A DNA stretch of 64,000 bases from Paenibacillus sp. (GTDB lineage Bacteria > Bacillota > Bacilli > Paenibacillales > Paenibacillaceae), in assembly GCA_023512345.1 (NCBI GenBank), contig JAILZT010000003.1, positions 124,001 through 188,000 of the forward strand, in the 5' to 3' direction. The position numbers and the translations under genes were made by a program. Shown here piece by piece: positions 8,652-17,627 of this stretch; position 1 is the first letter of the stretch; every line of letters begins with the position of its first letter. The notes under the pieces were generated by a model, which did not search any database, was not told where the DNA came from, and was given only the letters and a program-made list of their open reading frames with translations.

Positions 8652-9291
8652 TCTGGACCTCTTCTCTTGCATCCTGCAGGTAATAAGCTAGACTTTGCAA
8701 ATCAGTCGTAAAATCAGCTGCATGAATACGAATATTAGAAGGTGTTTTGAGAATTACGGGTGCAAAGTTCAGTATCGCTTCAATACCTGATTCCACGAGA
8801 ATATCGGCAACATTCTGCGCTTCAATTTCAGGAACCGTTATAATACCAATGCGGATACCTTGTTCACGAATTGTACTTCCAAGTTCTTCCATCGGCTGTA
8901 CAATTAGTGAGTTGATCTTCTGGCCTACCTTCGGCTGGTAAGAATCAAACACAGCAGTAATTTTCATCGTATCTTTTAAGAAGGCATTGTAATTGGATAA
9001 GGCTTGCCCAAGGTTTCCTGCACCTACGAGTGCTACGTTCAGAGGCTGATCCAGTTTTAATATATGGCGGATTTTTTCAATCAGATAAGGAACATCATAA
9101 CCAATGCCTTTTCTTCCGAAATCACCAAAATAAGCTAAATCCTTGCGGATTTGCGCGGGGTTAAGATCCAGCTTTTGTCCAAGTTCCTGAGAAGAAACTG
9201 TAGCAATTTCACGTTTGTGGAGATCGTTCAGAAACCGCAGATACACTGGCAGCCTGCGAACGACAGCCTCCGATATTTTATCCGACTTCAT
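8638..9291 (-). CDS. rex: Redox-sensing transcriptional repressor Rex
   Basis: The 217-residue regulator has an N-terminal winged helix (about 1-80, including LDLNPAQIRKDLAYFG) and a C-terminal Rossmann domain with the NADH-binding loop VALVGAGNLGQAL. Rex represses fermentation and alternative respiration genes until NADH rises. I chose the start at MKSDKIS (9291), preceded by AGGAGGAG at 7 nt, over a longer frame with no SD. The gene sits directly downstream of dinG and overlaps mtaD. I found no convincing Rex operator (TTGTGAA-spacer-TTCACAA) in this window. Confidence 0.95.
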   Translation of the reverse strand: MKSDKISEAVVRRLPVYLRFLNDLHKREIATVSSQELGQKLDLNPAQIRKDLAYFGDFGRKGIGYDVPYLIEKIRHILKLDQPLNVALVGAGNLGQALSNYNAFLKDTMKITAVFDSYQPKVGQKINSLIVQPMEELGSTIREQGIRIGIITVPEIEAQNVADILVESGIEAILNFAPVILKTPSNIRIHAADFTTDLQSLAYYLQDAREEVQNEEQ

Positions 9292-9335
9292 ATTTTCTCC
9301 TCCTATTTGGTGTACAAGTTCAAGTAATGGGCGTT

Positions 9336-12197
9336 TTAGGAGACGCCCCCCTCCTCCAGCCATTCAGCAATACGAGGGACCATCTGGTCCGTCAGCATAT
9401 GCTCCATTTTGGGGCCTGGCAGTGAATAAAGGAAGTACTTTCCATAATATGATTCAATAACTCTGGTATCATACACAATAACAATTCCCCGATCCTGTGC
9501 TGTTCTGACTAGACGCCCAAAACCCTGTTTGAACCGGATCACTGCCTGAGGAACTGATAACTTCATAAAAGGGTTCTTCTTCTGGGCTTGCAGGAGCTCC
9601 GACTTCGCTTCCGCCAGCGGATGGTTAGGCGGCTGGAAAGGAAGCCTTACGATAGCCAGACATGTCAAGGCCTCGCCGGGAATGTCAACTCCCTCCCAGA
9701 AGCTGCTGGTCCCTAAGAGGACAGAAGCGCTGCTATCCTGAAAGCGCCGGATAAGCTTGCTGCGGCTGCCGCCTTCAATTCCCTGACCCAAAACCGTAAT
9801 TTCTTGGGATGACAATGCCTCTTTAAGAGGATCATATACTTGGCGCAGCATCCGGTAGGATGTAAATAGCACCATCATTCTTCCCCGAGTCGTTACGGCT
9901 GCTTCGGCGAGTGACTGCACCAGCGTGTCGACAAAACGGGCATCTCCAACACTTCCCTTAACACTTGGAAAATCTCTCGGAATAACAAGCAGTGCCTGTT
10001 CCCGATAATGAAAAGGAGAAGGAAGAAGTACGGTCATAAGCCGGCCGTGATCAGCAGCTTCATTTAAGCCCAAATTGTCAATCATGAACTGAAATGATTT
10101 ATCAACAGACAGCGTTGCCGAAGTCAGTACAATACTTTTTTTCTTATCGAAAAAGAGGTCTTTCAATTGGGAACTGACATCGACTGGAACTGCATAGAGC
10201 TGTAAAGATTTGCTGCGGTAATTTCCATTAGCCTCCAGCCAATATACAACATTCTCGTCATTTAAGCCCATAAAAAAACGCACGTTATCGCGAATGGCTG
10301 CCAAATCTTTGAACAATCCGCCAATGTCTGTTATAAGGCTGTCTGAAGAGGACTGTCCCTCCTGATCCCTCATTTCGTTCAGCATTCGATCACCAGAGCG
10401 CAGAACATCGCTTAATGTAGATATCATTCCGCTTTCTAGAGAAGCGAGCTCTTCCCAATTCTTAGGTTTCTTGCTTGGCAAGAGGCGCATAACCAATTGC
10501 CCAGCCTCCCCTGCGGCTGCATCACTCCGCTCCGGAAGGAGCCCAAATAGCTTATCACTTAATACATCCCAGGTTTCCTTAACCGTAATAAGATCGGAAT
10601 ATATCCGATCAATGGTAAGGCTCCATTCCGATGCTTGCTCACTGCCTGCCGATTGCAACTGCTGGCGAAGAGCCGGGAGCTGTCCATTTCGGGTATCCTT
10701 GAACAATCGTGATAGCGTGTGTATCACAGTAAAATGCTTCATATGCATCCCAAGATGCTTACCTGCCACATCCTCCAGATGATGAGCTTCATCGATAACC
10801 AGATGTTCGTAAGCAGGCAGCAATTGATGCCCTGCCTTAACATCTGCGAAAAGCTTGGAGTGGTTCGTAATAACCACATCAGCAATTCCCGCCTCGTGCT
10901 TCGCACGATGATAATAGCATTTGCGGAACCATGGACAGGAACGGCCCAGACAAGAATCTGTATCACTAGCTACCGTTTCCCAGAAGTCCCCTCCACGATT
11001 CCCCATGTTAAGTTCTTCGTCATCCCCTGATTCTGTTTGAGTCAACCATACAATCATTTGTGCTGCAGTAAGAATATCTTCCCGAGGACTTATAAAATCT
11101 CTTCGGTTTATTTTATGTTCGAATTTGCGCAGACACAAATAATGTCCTCTACCCTTAAATATCGCTGCTTTGAATGGAAAAGGAACCACTTGAGTAAGTA
11201 ATGGAATATCTCGTTCACGCAGTTGGTCTTGAAGATTAATTGTATGAGTGCTGACCATTACCTTCTCTTCTGTACGGACGCTCTGATAAATCGCTGGAAG
11301 CAAATAACCTAGGGATTTCCCGGTTCCTGTGCCCGCCTCAATCAGCAGATGCTTTTCATCCTGAAGAGCTGTTATTACTTCACCAAACATAATGTCTTGA
11401 GCTTCCCGGCTTTCGTAATGTGGCAAAGCATCCGTCAACCGCTTAGTGACCTCAGTCATATAATCTGTAAAAGACAAATGCTCGACCGGATTCTCATGGC
11501 TGTCAGCACGAGGAGGAGCTAGCTCGTTCCAATCCCCCACCTTAAGAGCAAGCTGGCGGTAGAAGGTCAGATCTCCTTCCGGCTGGAAGGTCTCCATCTC
11601 ACGCTCACGGAGCAGGCCGTCGAAATACCATCCTAAATCACCATCAGACTCTGTAAATAGCTCACTGAGGCGCTGAATCGTTAATAATGGAAGGGCATAA
11701 AGTTCCTCGAGGCATTTCAGCAATACAAGTGCAGTTGCCAGTGCATCGCTGTCCGCCTGATGCGGACGTTCATGCTTAAGTCCAAATTGCGAACTGACCG
11801 CTCCCAACTGATAAGTCGTCAAGGACGGATAGCAAATCTTGAGGAAATCAATCGTATCCAATATACGTCCCTGAAATGGTGAATATCCGCAACGATCCAG
11901 GGCATTCTGCAGAAAGTGAAAATCAAAGGATACGTTATGCCCAACCAGCACAACATCATCCAATAAAGGCACCAGCTCCATCATCATTTCTTCCAGCTCT
12001 GGCGCATCCTCCACATCACTATCGGTTATACCGGTAAGGCCTGTGATAAAAGGCGGGATTGGTGCTCCGGGCTTGACAAAAGAACCGTAAACACGGGAGA
12101 TGGACTGGTCTTCTTCTATTATGGCAAGTCCAACCTGTATAATTTCACCCACAGATTGGGTTCCGGTAGTTTCAAAATCAAGCACGGCAAATTTCAT
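9336..12197 (-). CDS. dinG: DinG-type helicase with N-terminal DnaQ-like 3'-5' exonuclease domain
   Basis: The 953-residue protein joins two enzymes. Residues 1-165 are a DEDDh exonuclease with ExoI VLDFETTG, ExoII GHNVSFDFHFL and ExoIII HQADSDA. The rest is a superfamily 2 XPD/DinG helicase with Walker A EAGTGTGKS, DEAH box VIDEAHH and a C-terminal arginine-finger region GFGRLVRT. Between Walker A and the DEAH box are four cysteines, one in GHYLCLRKF and three spaced C-x4-C-x5-C, matching the iron-sulphur ligands of E. coli DinG. The S. aureus enzyme is known to lack this cluster and acts mainly as a nuclease, so this protein may keep both activities. A role in repair at stalled forks or R-loops is inferred from the family. 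Confidence 0.93.
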   Translation of the reverse strand: MKFAVLDFETTGTQSVGEIIQVGLAIIEEDQSISRVYGSFVKPGAPIPPFITGLTGITDSDVEDAPELEEMMMELVPLLDDVVLVGHNVSFDFHFLQNALDRCGYSPFQGRILDTIDFLKICYPSLTTYQLGAVSSQFGLKHERPHQADSDALATALVLLKCLEELYALPLLTIQRLSELFTESDGDLGWYFDGLLREREMETFQPEGDLTFYRQLALKVGDWNELAPPRADSHENPVEHLSFTDYMTEVTKRLTDALPHYESREAQDIMFGEVITALQDEKHLLIEAGTGTGKSLGYLLPAIYQSVRTEEKVMVSTHTINLQDQLRERDIPLLTQVVPFPFKAAIFKGRGHYLCLRKFEHKINRRDFISPREDILTAAQMIVWLTQTESGDDEELNMGNRGGDFWETVASDTDSCLGRSCPWFRKCYYHRAKHEAGIADVVITNHSKLFADVKAGHQLLPAYEHLVIDEAHHLEDVAGKHLGMHMKHFTVIHTLSRLFKDTRNGQLPALRQQLQSAGSEQASEWSLTIDRIYSDLITVKETWDVLSDKLFGLLPERSDAAAGEAGQLVMRLLPSKKPKNWEELASLESGMISTLSDVLRSGDRMLNEMRDQEGQSSSDSLITDIGGLFKDLAAIRDNVRFFMGLNDENVVYWLEANGNYRSKSLQLYAVPVDVSSQLKDLFFDKKKSIVLTSATLSVDKSFQFMIDNLGLNEAADHGRLMTVLLPSPFHYREQALLVIPRDFPSVKGSVGDARFVDTLVQSLAEAAVTTRGRMMVLFTSYRMLRQVYDPLKEALSSQEITVLGQGIEGGSRSKLIRRFQDSSASVLLGTSSFWEGVDIPGEALTCLAIVRLPFQPPNHPLAEAKSELLQAQKKNPFMKLSVPQAVIRFKQGFGRLVRTAQDRGIVIVYDTRVIESYYGKYFLYSLPGPKMEHMLTDQMVPRIAEWLEEGGVS

Positions 12198-12253
12198 TAT
12201 AAGTTCTATTCCCTTTCACTTGAGACTCCTTATCAGCATAACAGATGTTACGT

Positions 12254-12293
12254 AAAAAGGCGATGCACACCACTTGTACAGGGGATGCATCGC
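12254..12293 (-). terminator. Terminator between the TPR gene and dinG
   Basis: On the minus strand GCGATGCA pairs with TGCATCGC and is followed by CTTTTTACG. It lies just beyond the stop of the TPR gene at 12313. Confidence 0.75.
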
Positions 12294-12312
12294 TAAATAT
12301 AACGGACTATGA

Positions 12313-12954
12313 TTATAAAAGCGAAACAAGCTGACTTCCGTACTGCAGTTCGCCGCCTTTGCTGCGGCAGACCTCCAGGTTAACATTCGGTTCAGGAAGA
12401 GAAGGATCATGCTGCAGGGATAGACTGAACAACTCCCTTGCTTCAATGAAACGCTCCTGAGAGGCACGAATGCAGCCCATAGCGTTATAAACCATTGCCT
12501 TCAGCTTTTTATTTCTGACAAGTGTAATCATGTGCTCTAAATGATCCCAGGCTGCATCGCCTTCTCCCTGATGAAGGTAAGACATGGCAAGATACAAACG
12601 GCCGGAGAGGCTATCCGGATAACGTGAGATCACTGTTGTAAACTGTTCAATGCATTGTGGGTACATGAGCAGTTTGTAGTACCCCTGTCCTCGGACGAAG
12701 GACTCCATGGAGAGCTCTGGTGTCTCCCGCTGTGGAGGTTCCTCTTCCTGTTCCAGGTTTAAGTCATTCCCTTGGTTAAAATTATTCATTTTCTCAGCGA
12801 AGGCCAGCCACTCATCCATCACATCATCACTAAGCCGACGAAGCAAATTATACTTACATAACAGCTCATCCCGTCTTGCACCCGTAGAAGTGGGGTATTC
12901 AATAATAATTTCGCGAAGCATCTCGTTCATTTCAGCAAATAAATGTTGAAACAT
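12313..12954 (-). CDS. Tetratricopeptide-repeat protein
   Basis: I cannot assign a specific function. The protein (213 residues from MFQHLF) has an N-terminal helical segment with an acidic, glutamine-rich linker (NLEQEEEPPQRETPE), then two or three TPR-like helical pairs (about 105-200), for example YPDSLSGRLYLAMSYLHQGEG and KAMVYNAMGCIRAS...FIEARELF. TPR arrays usually mediate protein-protein contact. The longer frame starting at 13041 has no SD, while GAGGGTGGG precedes 12954 at about 7 nt. It lies between panD and dinG, is cytoplasmic with no signal peptide, and has its own terminator. Confidence 0.7.
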   Translation of the reverse strand: MFQHLFAEMNEMLREIIIEYPTSTGARRDELLCKYNLLRRLSDDVMDEWLAFAEKMNNFNQGNDLNLEQEEEPPQRETPELSMESFVRGQGYYKLLMYPQCIEQFTTVISRYPDSLSGRLYLAMSYLHQGEGDAAWDHLEHMITLVRNKKLKAMVYNAMGCIRASQERFIEARELFSLSLQHDPSLPEPNVNLEVCRSKGGELQYGSQLVSLL

Positions 12955-13071
12955 GGGACATCCCACCCTCACTGAAAATGAAATCAGTTCAACTTGCCTG
13001 ACTTCATTTTTTGCCGGGAGCGGTGCTTTCATCCCTTCCATTGATTACATATGTGATAAATGGCCGATTGA

Positions 13072-13455
13072 TCAGGCTATCGTAGCATGGATTTCATGAT
13101 CTACACTCTTAACCGGCTTATTATGATCGTCAACGAATACGACGGTTGGCTTATGGGCAATTAGTTCTTCTGTAGACAACATGGCATAAGAAATAATGAT
13201 TACGGTATCTCCTGGATGAACAAGCCGAGCTGCTGCGCCATTTAGACAGATAACCCCGCTGCCTCGCGGGCCTGGAATTACATAGGTCTCTAAACGCGAT
13301 CCATTGTTATTATCAACAATCTGTACCTTTTCATTCTCTAATAAATCTGCAGCTTCCATTAAATCCTCATCAATGGTAATACTGCCCACATAATTCAAAT
13401 TGGCTTCCGTGACTGTTGCACGGTGTATTTTGGACTTCATCATATGTCTATACAA
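13072..13455 (-). CDS. panD: Aspartate 1-decarboxylase (PanD proenzyme)
   Basis: The enzyme makes beta-alanine for pantothenate. The proenzyme self-cleaves between Gly24 and Ser25 to create the pyruvoyl cofactor, and the segment NYVGSITID places Gly24-Ser25 exactly there if translation starts at the TTG at 13455. That TTG has AGGAGG 9 nt upstream, gives 127 residues, and aligns with the B. subtilis N-terminus (MYRxMM). The two ATG codons four and five codons further in have no SD. The gene overlaps panC by 8 bp and is last in panB-panC-panD, so beta-alanine supply is coupled to the other two steps. Confidence 0.95.
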   Translation of the reverse strand: MYRHMMKSKIHRATVTEANLNYVGSITIDEDLMEAADLLENEKVQIVDNNNGSRLETYVIPGPRGSGVICLNGAAARLVHPGDTVIIISYAMLSTEELIAHKPTVVFVDDHNKPVKSVDHEIHATIA

Positions 13456-14338
13456 GAGCGGCAACCTCCTTAGGCGTGAATACAATATTATCAATGAGGC
13501 GAGTTCTGCCAAATTTAACAGCCAATGCCATAATGATCTCACCCTCTATCGCGATAAGGGAAGTTTCGGCATCCAAGGAATCCAGTCCTGGAAAAGATAA
13601 AATCTCCGCATAATCAATATTCGCAAGTGGGGAACGTGAGATCACAGAGATGAGTAATTGTTTTACTTCAGTTACCGTTCTGAATTTGCCTTCTTCAATC
13701 GCATCCCGCGCTTCCTTAAGTGACTGGGACAGCACAAGAGCCTGATTTCGTTCTTCTGATGATAAATATACATTGCGTGAGCTTAGTGCAAGACCGTCGC
13801 TTTCGCGGACAATAGGGCAAGCTATAATGGATACGTTCATGTTAAGGTCGGAGACCATCTGTCGTAATACGGCCACCTGCTGGGCATCTTTTAATCCAAA
13901 ATAAGCATAATCGGGCTGAACCATATTGAACAGCTTAGAAACAACGGTAGTCACTCCGTCAAAATGACCCGGCCGAGAAGCCCCACAGAGCTGTGTTGTA
14001 AGTGAGGATACCATCACTTTTGTACGGATCGGCGATGGGTACATAACTTCTACAGTAGGGATAAAGACAATATCGGCACCCTCTCGTTCTGCGAGCTCCA
14101 GATCACGTTTTTCATCACGCGGATAGGATTCGAAATCCTCATTAGGCCCAAATTGCAGAGGATTCACAAAAATACTCATGATGACCGTTCCACACATTTC
14201 CCCAGCCCGGCGTAACAAACTAGCATGCCCCTCATGTAAAAAACCCATAGTTGGAACCAGACCGATAGGTCCATGCCCGCCGCCGCGCATATATTCAATA
14301 GCTTCTCTTAACTGCTCTACATTTCTTACCACTCTCAT
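13448..14338 (-). CDS. panC: Pantothenate synthetase
   Basis: The enzyme condenses pantoate with beta-alanine at the cost of ATP to AMP and pyrophosphate. The 296-residue protein has the nucleotidyltransferase-fold HxGH motif in [14 protein letters not shown] (about 29-42), the pantoate loop region with [13 protein letters not shown], and SSRNVYLS as the KMSKS-like loop. Length and order are normal. One base separates it from panB and it overlaps panD, giving a tight three-gene operon. Confidence 0.96.
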   Translation of the reverse strand: MRVVRNVEQLREAIEYMRGGGHGPIGLVPTMGFLHEGHASLLRRAGEMCGTVIMSIFVNPLQFGPNEDFESYPRDEKRDLELAEREGADIVFIPTVEVMYPSPIRTKVMVSSLTTQLCGASRPGHFDGVTTVVSKLFNMVQPDYAYFGLKDAQQVAVLRQMVSDLNMNVSIIACPIVRESDGLALSSRNVYLSSEERNQALVLSQSLKEARDAIEEGKFRTVTEVKQLLISVISRSPLANIDYAEILSFPGLDSLDAETSLIAIEGEIIMALAVKFGRTRLIDNIVFTPKEVAALV

Positions 14339-14339
14339 C

Positions 14340-15206
14340 TTACTTCACTCCTTTGTCGGCACCGCCATATAGTGATTCAAGTACACTCTCATCGGCAGCG
14401 AAAATATGATTTTCGTCCGGGAAGGTCCGCTGCTTCACTTCTTGTACATACTGGCTAATTCCTTCGCGGATTAAGTTTCCTACGTCAGCATAGGTTTTGA
14501 CAAAACGTTTCTCCCGGTATGGGGATGCATACTGCAACAGGTCGTGATAGACCAGTACCTGTCCGTCACAGTAACGTCCCGCACCAATACCGATTGTAGG
14601 GATACTTAGTTCCTTAGAAATAGCTTCAGCTACTTCTTCCGTCACCAGCTCCAGCACAATACCAAAAGCACCTGCCGCCTCTAAAGCCTTTGCTTCGTTC
14701 ATCAGGCGCTGCGCATCCTGTGGATCCTTGCCCTGGACGCGATAGCCTCCAATCATATTGACTGACTGCGGAGTAAGACCTATATGGCCAAGTACCGGTA
14801 CTCCCGCGGAGACCACAGAAGACACAGTAGCACAGATCTCAAGCCCGCCCTCCATCTTAACCGCATGAGCACGGCCTTCCTGCATTAGTCTTCTAACACT
14901 GCGAAGGGTCTCATCAATTCCACCGTGATATGTCATAAACGGCATGTCTGCAACGATAAATGTATGCTCCGCACCTCGGGTTACTGCACGGGTATGATAC
15001 ACCATATCTTCAATCGTGACTGGCAGAGTAGAATCATACCCAAGCACCACGTTGCCCAAAGAATCTCCAACTAAAATAAGGTCAATGCCCGCTTCCTCAG
15101 CCAACCTGGCCGAAGGATAATCATATGCGGTCAGCATGCTCAGCGGCACGCCATCCTTTTTCATTTTTTTCATTTTCACAATATTTAGAGCTTGTTGATT
15201 AGCCAT
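14340..15206 (-). CDS. panB: 3-methyl-2-oxobutanoate hydroxymethyltransferase
   Basis: The enzyme adds a hydroxymethyl group from methylene-tetrahydrofolate to 2-oxoisovalerate, giving ketopantoate, the first committed step to pantothenate. The 288-residue TIM-barrel protein shows LVGDSLGNVVLGYDST with the metal-binding Asp, GHIGLTPQSVN, and IGIGAGRYCDGQVLVYHD with the catalytic Glu region nearby. It is the first gene of panBCD, and its 5' leader contains a hairpin set and a terminator (see 15207-15457). panE is not in the window. Confidence 0.96.
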   Translation of the reverse strand: MANQQALNIVKMKKMKKDGVPLSMLTAYDYPSARLAEEAGIDLILVGDSLGNVVLGYDSTLPVTIEDMVYHTRAVTRGAEHTFIVADMPFMTYHGGIDETLRSVRRLMQEGRAHAVKMEGGLEICATVSSVVSAGVPVLGHIGLTPQSVNMIGGYRVQGKDPQDAQRLMNEAKALEAAGAFGIVLELVTEEVAEAISKELSIPTIGIGAGRYCDGQVLVYHDLLQYASPYREKRFVKTYADVGNLIREGISQYVQEVKQRTFPDENHIFAADESVLESLYGGADKGVK

Positions 15207-15457
15207 TTTAGGTTCATTCCCCTTTTCGAATAAAAACTACGCGTAATCCGCGCAAACAAAAAAACCTTTTAGCATGTCCGCTAAAAAGGTCCGAAGGGCA
15301 GTAAGAAGAGTCACTCGCGTGTCGTCCCTTCTGTCTCGGTCCTTACGGCTCAGAGCAGAATCCAACGTAACCGTCATTGCAGTTAAGAAGGTACTTCCAA
15401 AAAAATTAAAGAGTGCAGTTCGTATCATGCGATACTGCCTCTAGCCATAGTATACCA
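15207..15457 (-). promoter_or_regulatory. Structured 5' leader and promoter of panBCD, candidate pan-motif RNA
   Basis: The gap between birA and panB holds an extended -10 promoter (minus strand TGGTATACT, 15449-15457), then a transcribed leader of about 235 nt. The leader contains several hairpins: GTATC-GCAT-GATAC close to the 5' end, TTACG...CGTAA, a GAAGGG...CCCTTC stem enclosing CAC-GCGA-GTG with a GNRA loop, and then the intrinsic terminator at 15257-15292. Terminator plus upstream alternative structure is the layout of a transcription-attenuating riboswitch. A conserved RNA called the pan motif is known upstream of pan genes in Firmicutes; I cannot confirm the consensus by eye. A 63-codon ORF within it is probably fortuitous. 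Confidence 0.55.
15257..15292 (-). terminator. Intrinsic terminator inside the panB leader
   Basis: On the minus strand ACCTTTTTAGC pairs with GCTAAAAGGT around a 6-nt loop, followed by TTTTTTTG. It lies about 50 nt upstream of the panB start, so it would stop panBCD transcription rather than end a gene. Confidence 0.8.
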
Positions 15458-15514
15458 AAATCATTTCACAAATACACGTTAAAAAAATGACAAAGGGATG
15501 AACCCCTTGCCAAG

Positions 15515-16315
15515 TTATATCATCTCTATCTCACCGGAACACACACTGAATACCTGCCCCGTACCACTCTCAAGCAGCAATCCACCGTCATTGTCCAGTC
15601 CAATTGCTTTTCCCTCACGGCGACCTTGAGCTGTATTCAAAGCGACTTGACGCCCAAGCGTCACAGACAAGGATTCCCACAGCATCCCTATCGGCCTGAA
15701 ACCTTGCTCCATATAAAGAGTATATAATAATTCCAGCTCAGCCAATACTTCGCCTGCAAGTTCCATCCGGTGCACTGGCACTCCGCCGCGTTCAATCCTA
15801 AGCGATGTTGCAATTCCCTTTAAGAAATCCGGATAATCATCCTCTTGCAGATTGGCATCGATACCAATCCCGGCAATACAATATTGGAGCTGACCTTCAC
15901 TCATACACGATTCCAGCAATATTCCACAAACCTTACGATCCGAGATTAACAAGTCATTAGGCCATTTAATTCCAGTTTGAACACCTGTAGCTCGTCGAAT
16001 CGCTCTGCAAACAGCCACCCCAGCCAGCAAAGTAAGTTGAGGAGTAGACAAAAGTGGAAGTTTGGGACGAAGGATAATACTCATCCAAATCCCTTTTCCC
16101 CGAGGGGAATGCCATTTCCGGCCCATCCGGCCTCTGCCACCGGTCTGTTCTTCAGCGAAGACTGATGTGCCTTCTTTAGCACCGTCTTCGGCCAACCTCT
16201 TAGCTTCCTCCTGAGTGGACACTACTGTCTCCATCAGTATCAGCCCGCCCACCCAACTGGAAGCTGGATGCTCCTGCTTCAAATGAGCCAGCAGCAGAGT
16301 TTCATCATTGCTCAT
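15515..16315 (-). CDS. birA: Biotin-[acetyl-CoA-carboxylase] ligase without DNA-binding domain
   Basis: The 266-residue ligase forms biotinyl-5'-AMP and transfers biotin to carrier lysines. GGRGRMGRKWHS is the biotinyl-AMP loop, IKWPNDLL the KWPND motif, and GIGIDANL the family glycine strand. The start at 16315 follows AAGGATGG. The catalytic domain begins almost at once, with only about 20 residues before it, so the N-terminal winged helix of bifunctional BirA (E. coli, B. subtilis) is missing. It should be a class I ligase that does not itself repress biotin genes. It overlaps the end of cca by 11 bp. Confidence 0.92.
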   Translation of the reverse strand: MSNDETLLLAHLKQEHPASSWVGGLILMETVVSTQEEAKRLAEDGAKEGTSVFAEEQTGGRGRMGRKWHSPRGKGIWMSIILRPKLPLLSTPQLTLLAGVAVCRAIRRATGVQTGIKWPNDLLISDRKVCGILLESCMSEGQLQYCIAGIGIDANLQEDDYPDFLKGIATSLRIERGGVPVHRMELAGEVLAELELLYTLYMEQGFRPIGMLWESLSVTLGRQVALNTAQGRREGKAIGLDNDGGLLLESGTGQVFSVCSGEIEMI

Positions 16316-17615
16316 GTCTACCCATCCTTTTTGCTTCTGCGAGCAATAATTGTCTATCGTTCGGGATATCTCCAGAAGCTGCAGCCAACAGCAGTTCATT
16401 TAGCATGAACCCCAACCAGGGCCCAGGGCGCCTATCCAAGGCTTCGGTCAGATCCTTCCCGCCAACCTCTAGTTCCTGGAGGCTGGATACAGGCATTTGG
16501 GCTATCCACACTTGACCAGTAACGGGAAAGTCTTTGACAGCCAAATGAGTTAAGGGGGTTGGGGGGCTATCCGAAGGCAGCACCCTGAGAAGTGACAGCC
16601 ATCCGCAGGCGGCGTCTTGCCCGTAAGTGAGCACGGCGGCGATCCACCGCCGCCGCAGCTCATCCGTGCCGGCCGGGTCCCCCGCCGGCACTTCCCCTAG
16701 GGCAGCGGTCCAAGCTTCGCGGACCCGCAGCACCCCGGCGACGCTGATCCGCGTCGCCCCCGGGAACGTCCATGCCCGCAGGAGCTTGTCGGCCTCATCG
16801 GCCGACCGCCCCAGGGCATGCAGGAGCAGCGCCCACCGCAGGCGGGCGCTCTCCAGTTCCCCGATCCCGGCCGATAAGGCGGCGGCTGCCGCCAAATCGG
16901 AAACGGTCCAGGGGAACGGGGCCCTCCCGCGCTGCAGCAGCCCGCTGCGCGAGAGCATGCCGAGACCGCGCCGAGGATGCGGTCCCTCCACAATTCGTTC
17001 CAGTTCCGCGCGGACACGCTCCACTGCAATATGCGCTAGCTTATCGCGCTGACGCAGGAGCCCCCGCCACGTGTTCTTAGCTACGCTGAAGTCCAGCGTA
17101 GACGCGAACCTCACGCAGCGAAGCATACGGAGCGCATCCTCTTCAAAGCGCTCCTCTGCGTCTCCTACGCAGCGTACAGTGCGATGCTCTAAATCTATTG
17201 CACCGCCAAATGGATCAAGCAATCGACCCTCTATGCCCCAAGCCATTGCATTTATAGTAAAGTCGCGACGCCTAAGGTCTTCCTTCACGTCATTTACAAA
17301 AACAACATGTTCCGGACGGCGATGATCCGCATAGCCGCTCTCGGTCCGGTAGGTCGTTACCTCAAAACCGTATTTATTCTGCAATACCGTAATTGTCCCA
17401 TGCTGCAGACCTGTAGGAATGCACCGAGGGAATATAGACACCACTTGCTCCGGCAGAGCAGAGGTCGTGATATCCATATCATGTACTGGCCGGTTCAGAA
17501 GCTCATCACGAATACAGCCCCCAACCCAATAAGCTTCATGCCCGTTTGCGATCAGGCAGTTAACTACAATTCCCGCCGCTTCAGCCATGCCGGAATCTGC
17601 CATTGTCCACTTCAT
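16305..17615 (-). CDS. cca: CCA-adding tRNA nucleotidyltransferase
   Basis: The 436-residue class II nucleotidyltransferase adds or repairs the 3' CCA of tRNA. The head domain shows YWVGGCIRDELL followed by the catalytic pair in HDMDITTSA, then RRDFTINAMAW, and the neck domain begins with EDALRMLRCVRFAS. B. subtilis keeps the same order (bshA, cca/papS, birA, panB). The sequence from about 17080 to 16580 (residues about 180-345, the body and tail) is far richer in G+C than the rest; for example 46 of 60 bases at 16681-16740. The frame stays open, so the gene is probably functional, but this block looks like a replaced or fast-diverging segment. Confidence 0.95.
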   Translation of the reverse strand: MKWTMADSGMAEAAGIVVNCLIANGHEAYWVGGCIRDELLNRPVHDMDITTSALPEQVVSIFPRCIPTGLQHGTITVLQNKYGFEVTTYRTESGYADHRRPEHVVFVNDVKEDLRRRDFTINAMAWGIEGRLLDPFGGAIDLEHRTVRCVGDAEERFEEDALRMLRCVRFASTLDFSVAKNTWRGLLRQRDKLAHIAVERVRAELERIVEGPHPRRGLGMLSRSGLLQRGRAPFPWTVSDLAAAAALSAGIGELESARLRWALLLHALGRSADEADKLLRAWTFPGATRISVAGVLRVREAWTAALGEVPAGDPAGTDELRRRWIAAVLTYGQDAACGWLSLLRVLPSDSPPTPLTHLAVKDFPVTGQVWIAQMPVSSLQELEVGGKDLTEALDRRPGPWLGFMLNELLLAAASGDIPNDRQLLLAEAKRMGRHEQ

Positions 17616-17627
17616 ATGAATGACTCC

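Noticed and set aside
12216..12467. 83-codon minus-strand ORF overlapping the TPR gene end and its terminator
   Set aside because: It is in another frame of the TPR gene, runs through the terminator hairpin and matches no family.
15237..15428. 63-codon minus-strand ORF in the panB leader
   Set aside because: It spans the leader hairpins and runs across the terminator. No Shine-Dalgarno site or protein family is visible, so it is probably a by-product of the structured RNA.
16627..17080. Several long ORFs on both strands inside cca
   Set aside because: They arise from the GC-rich block, which has few stop codons by chance. The cca frame is clearly the coding one.
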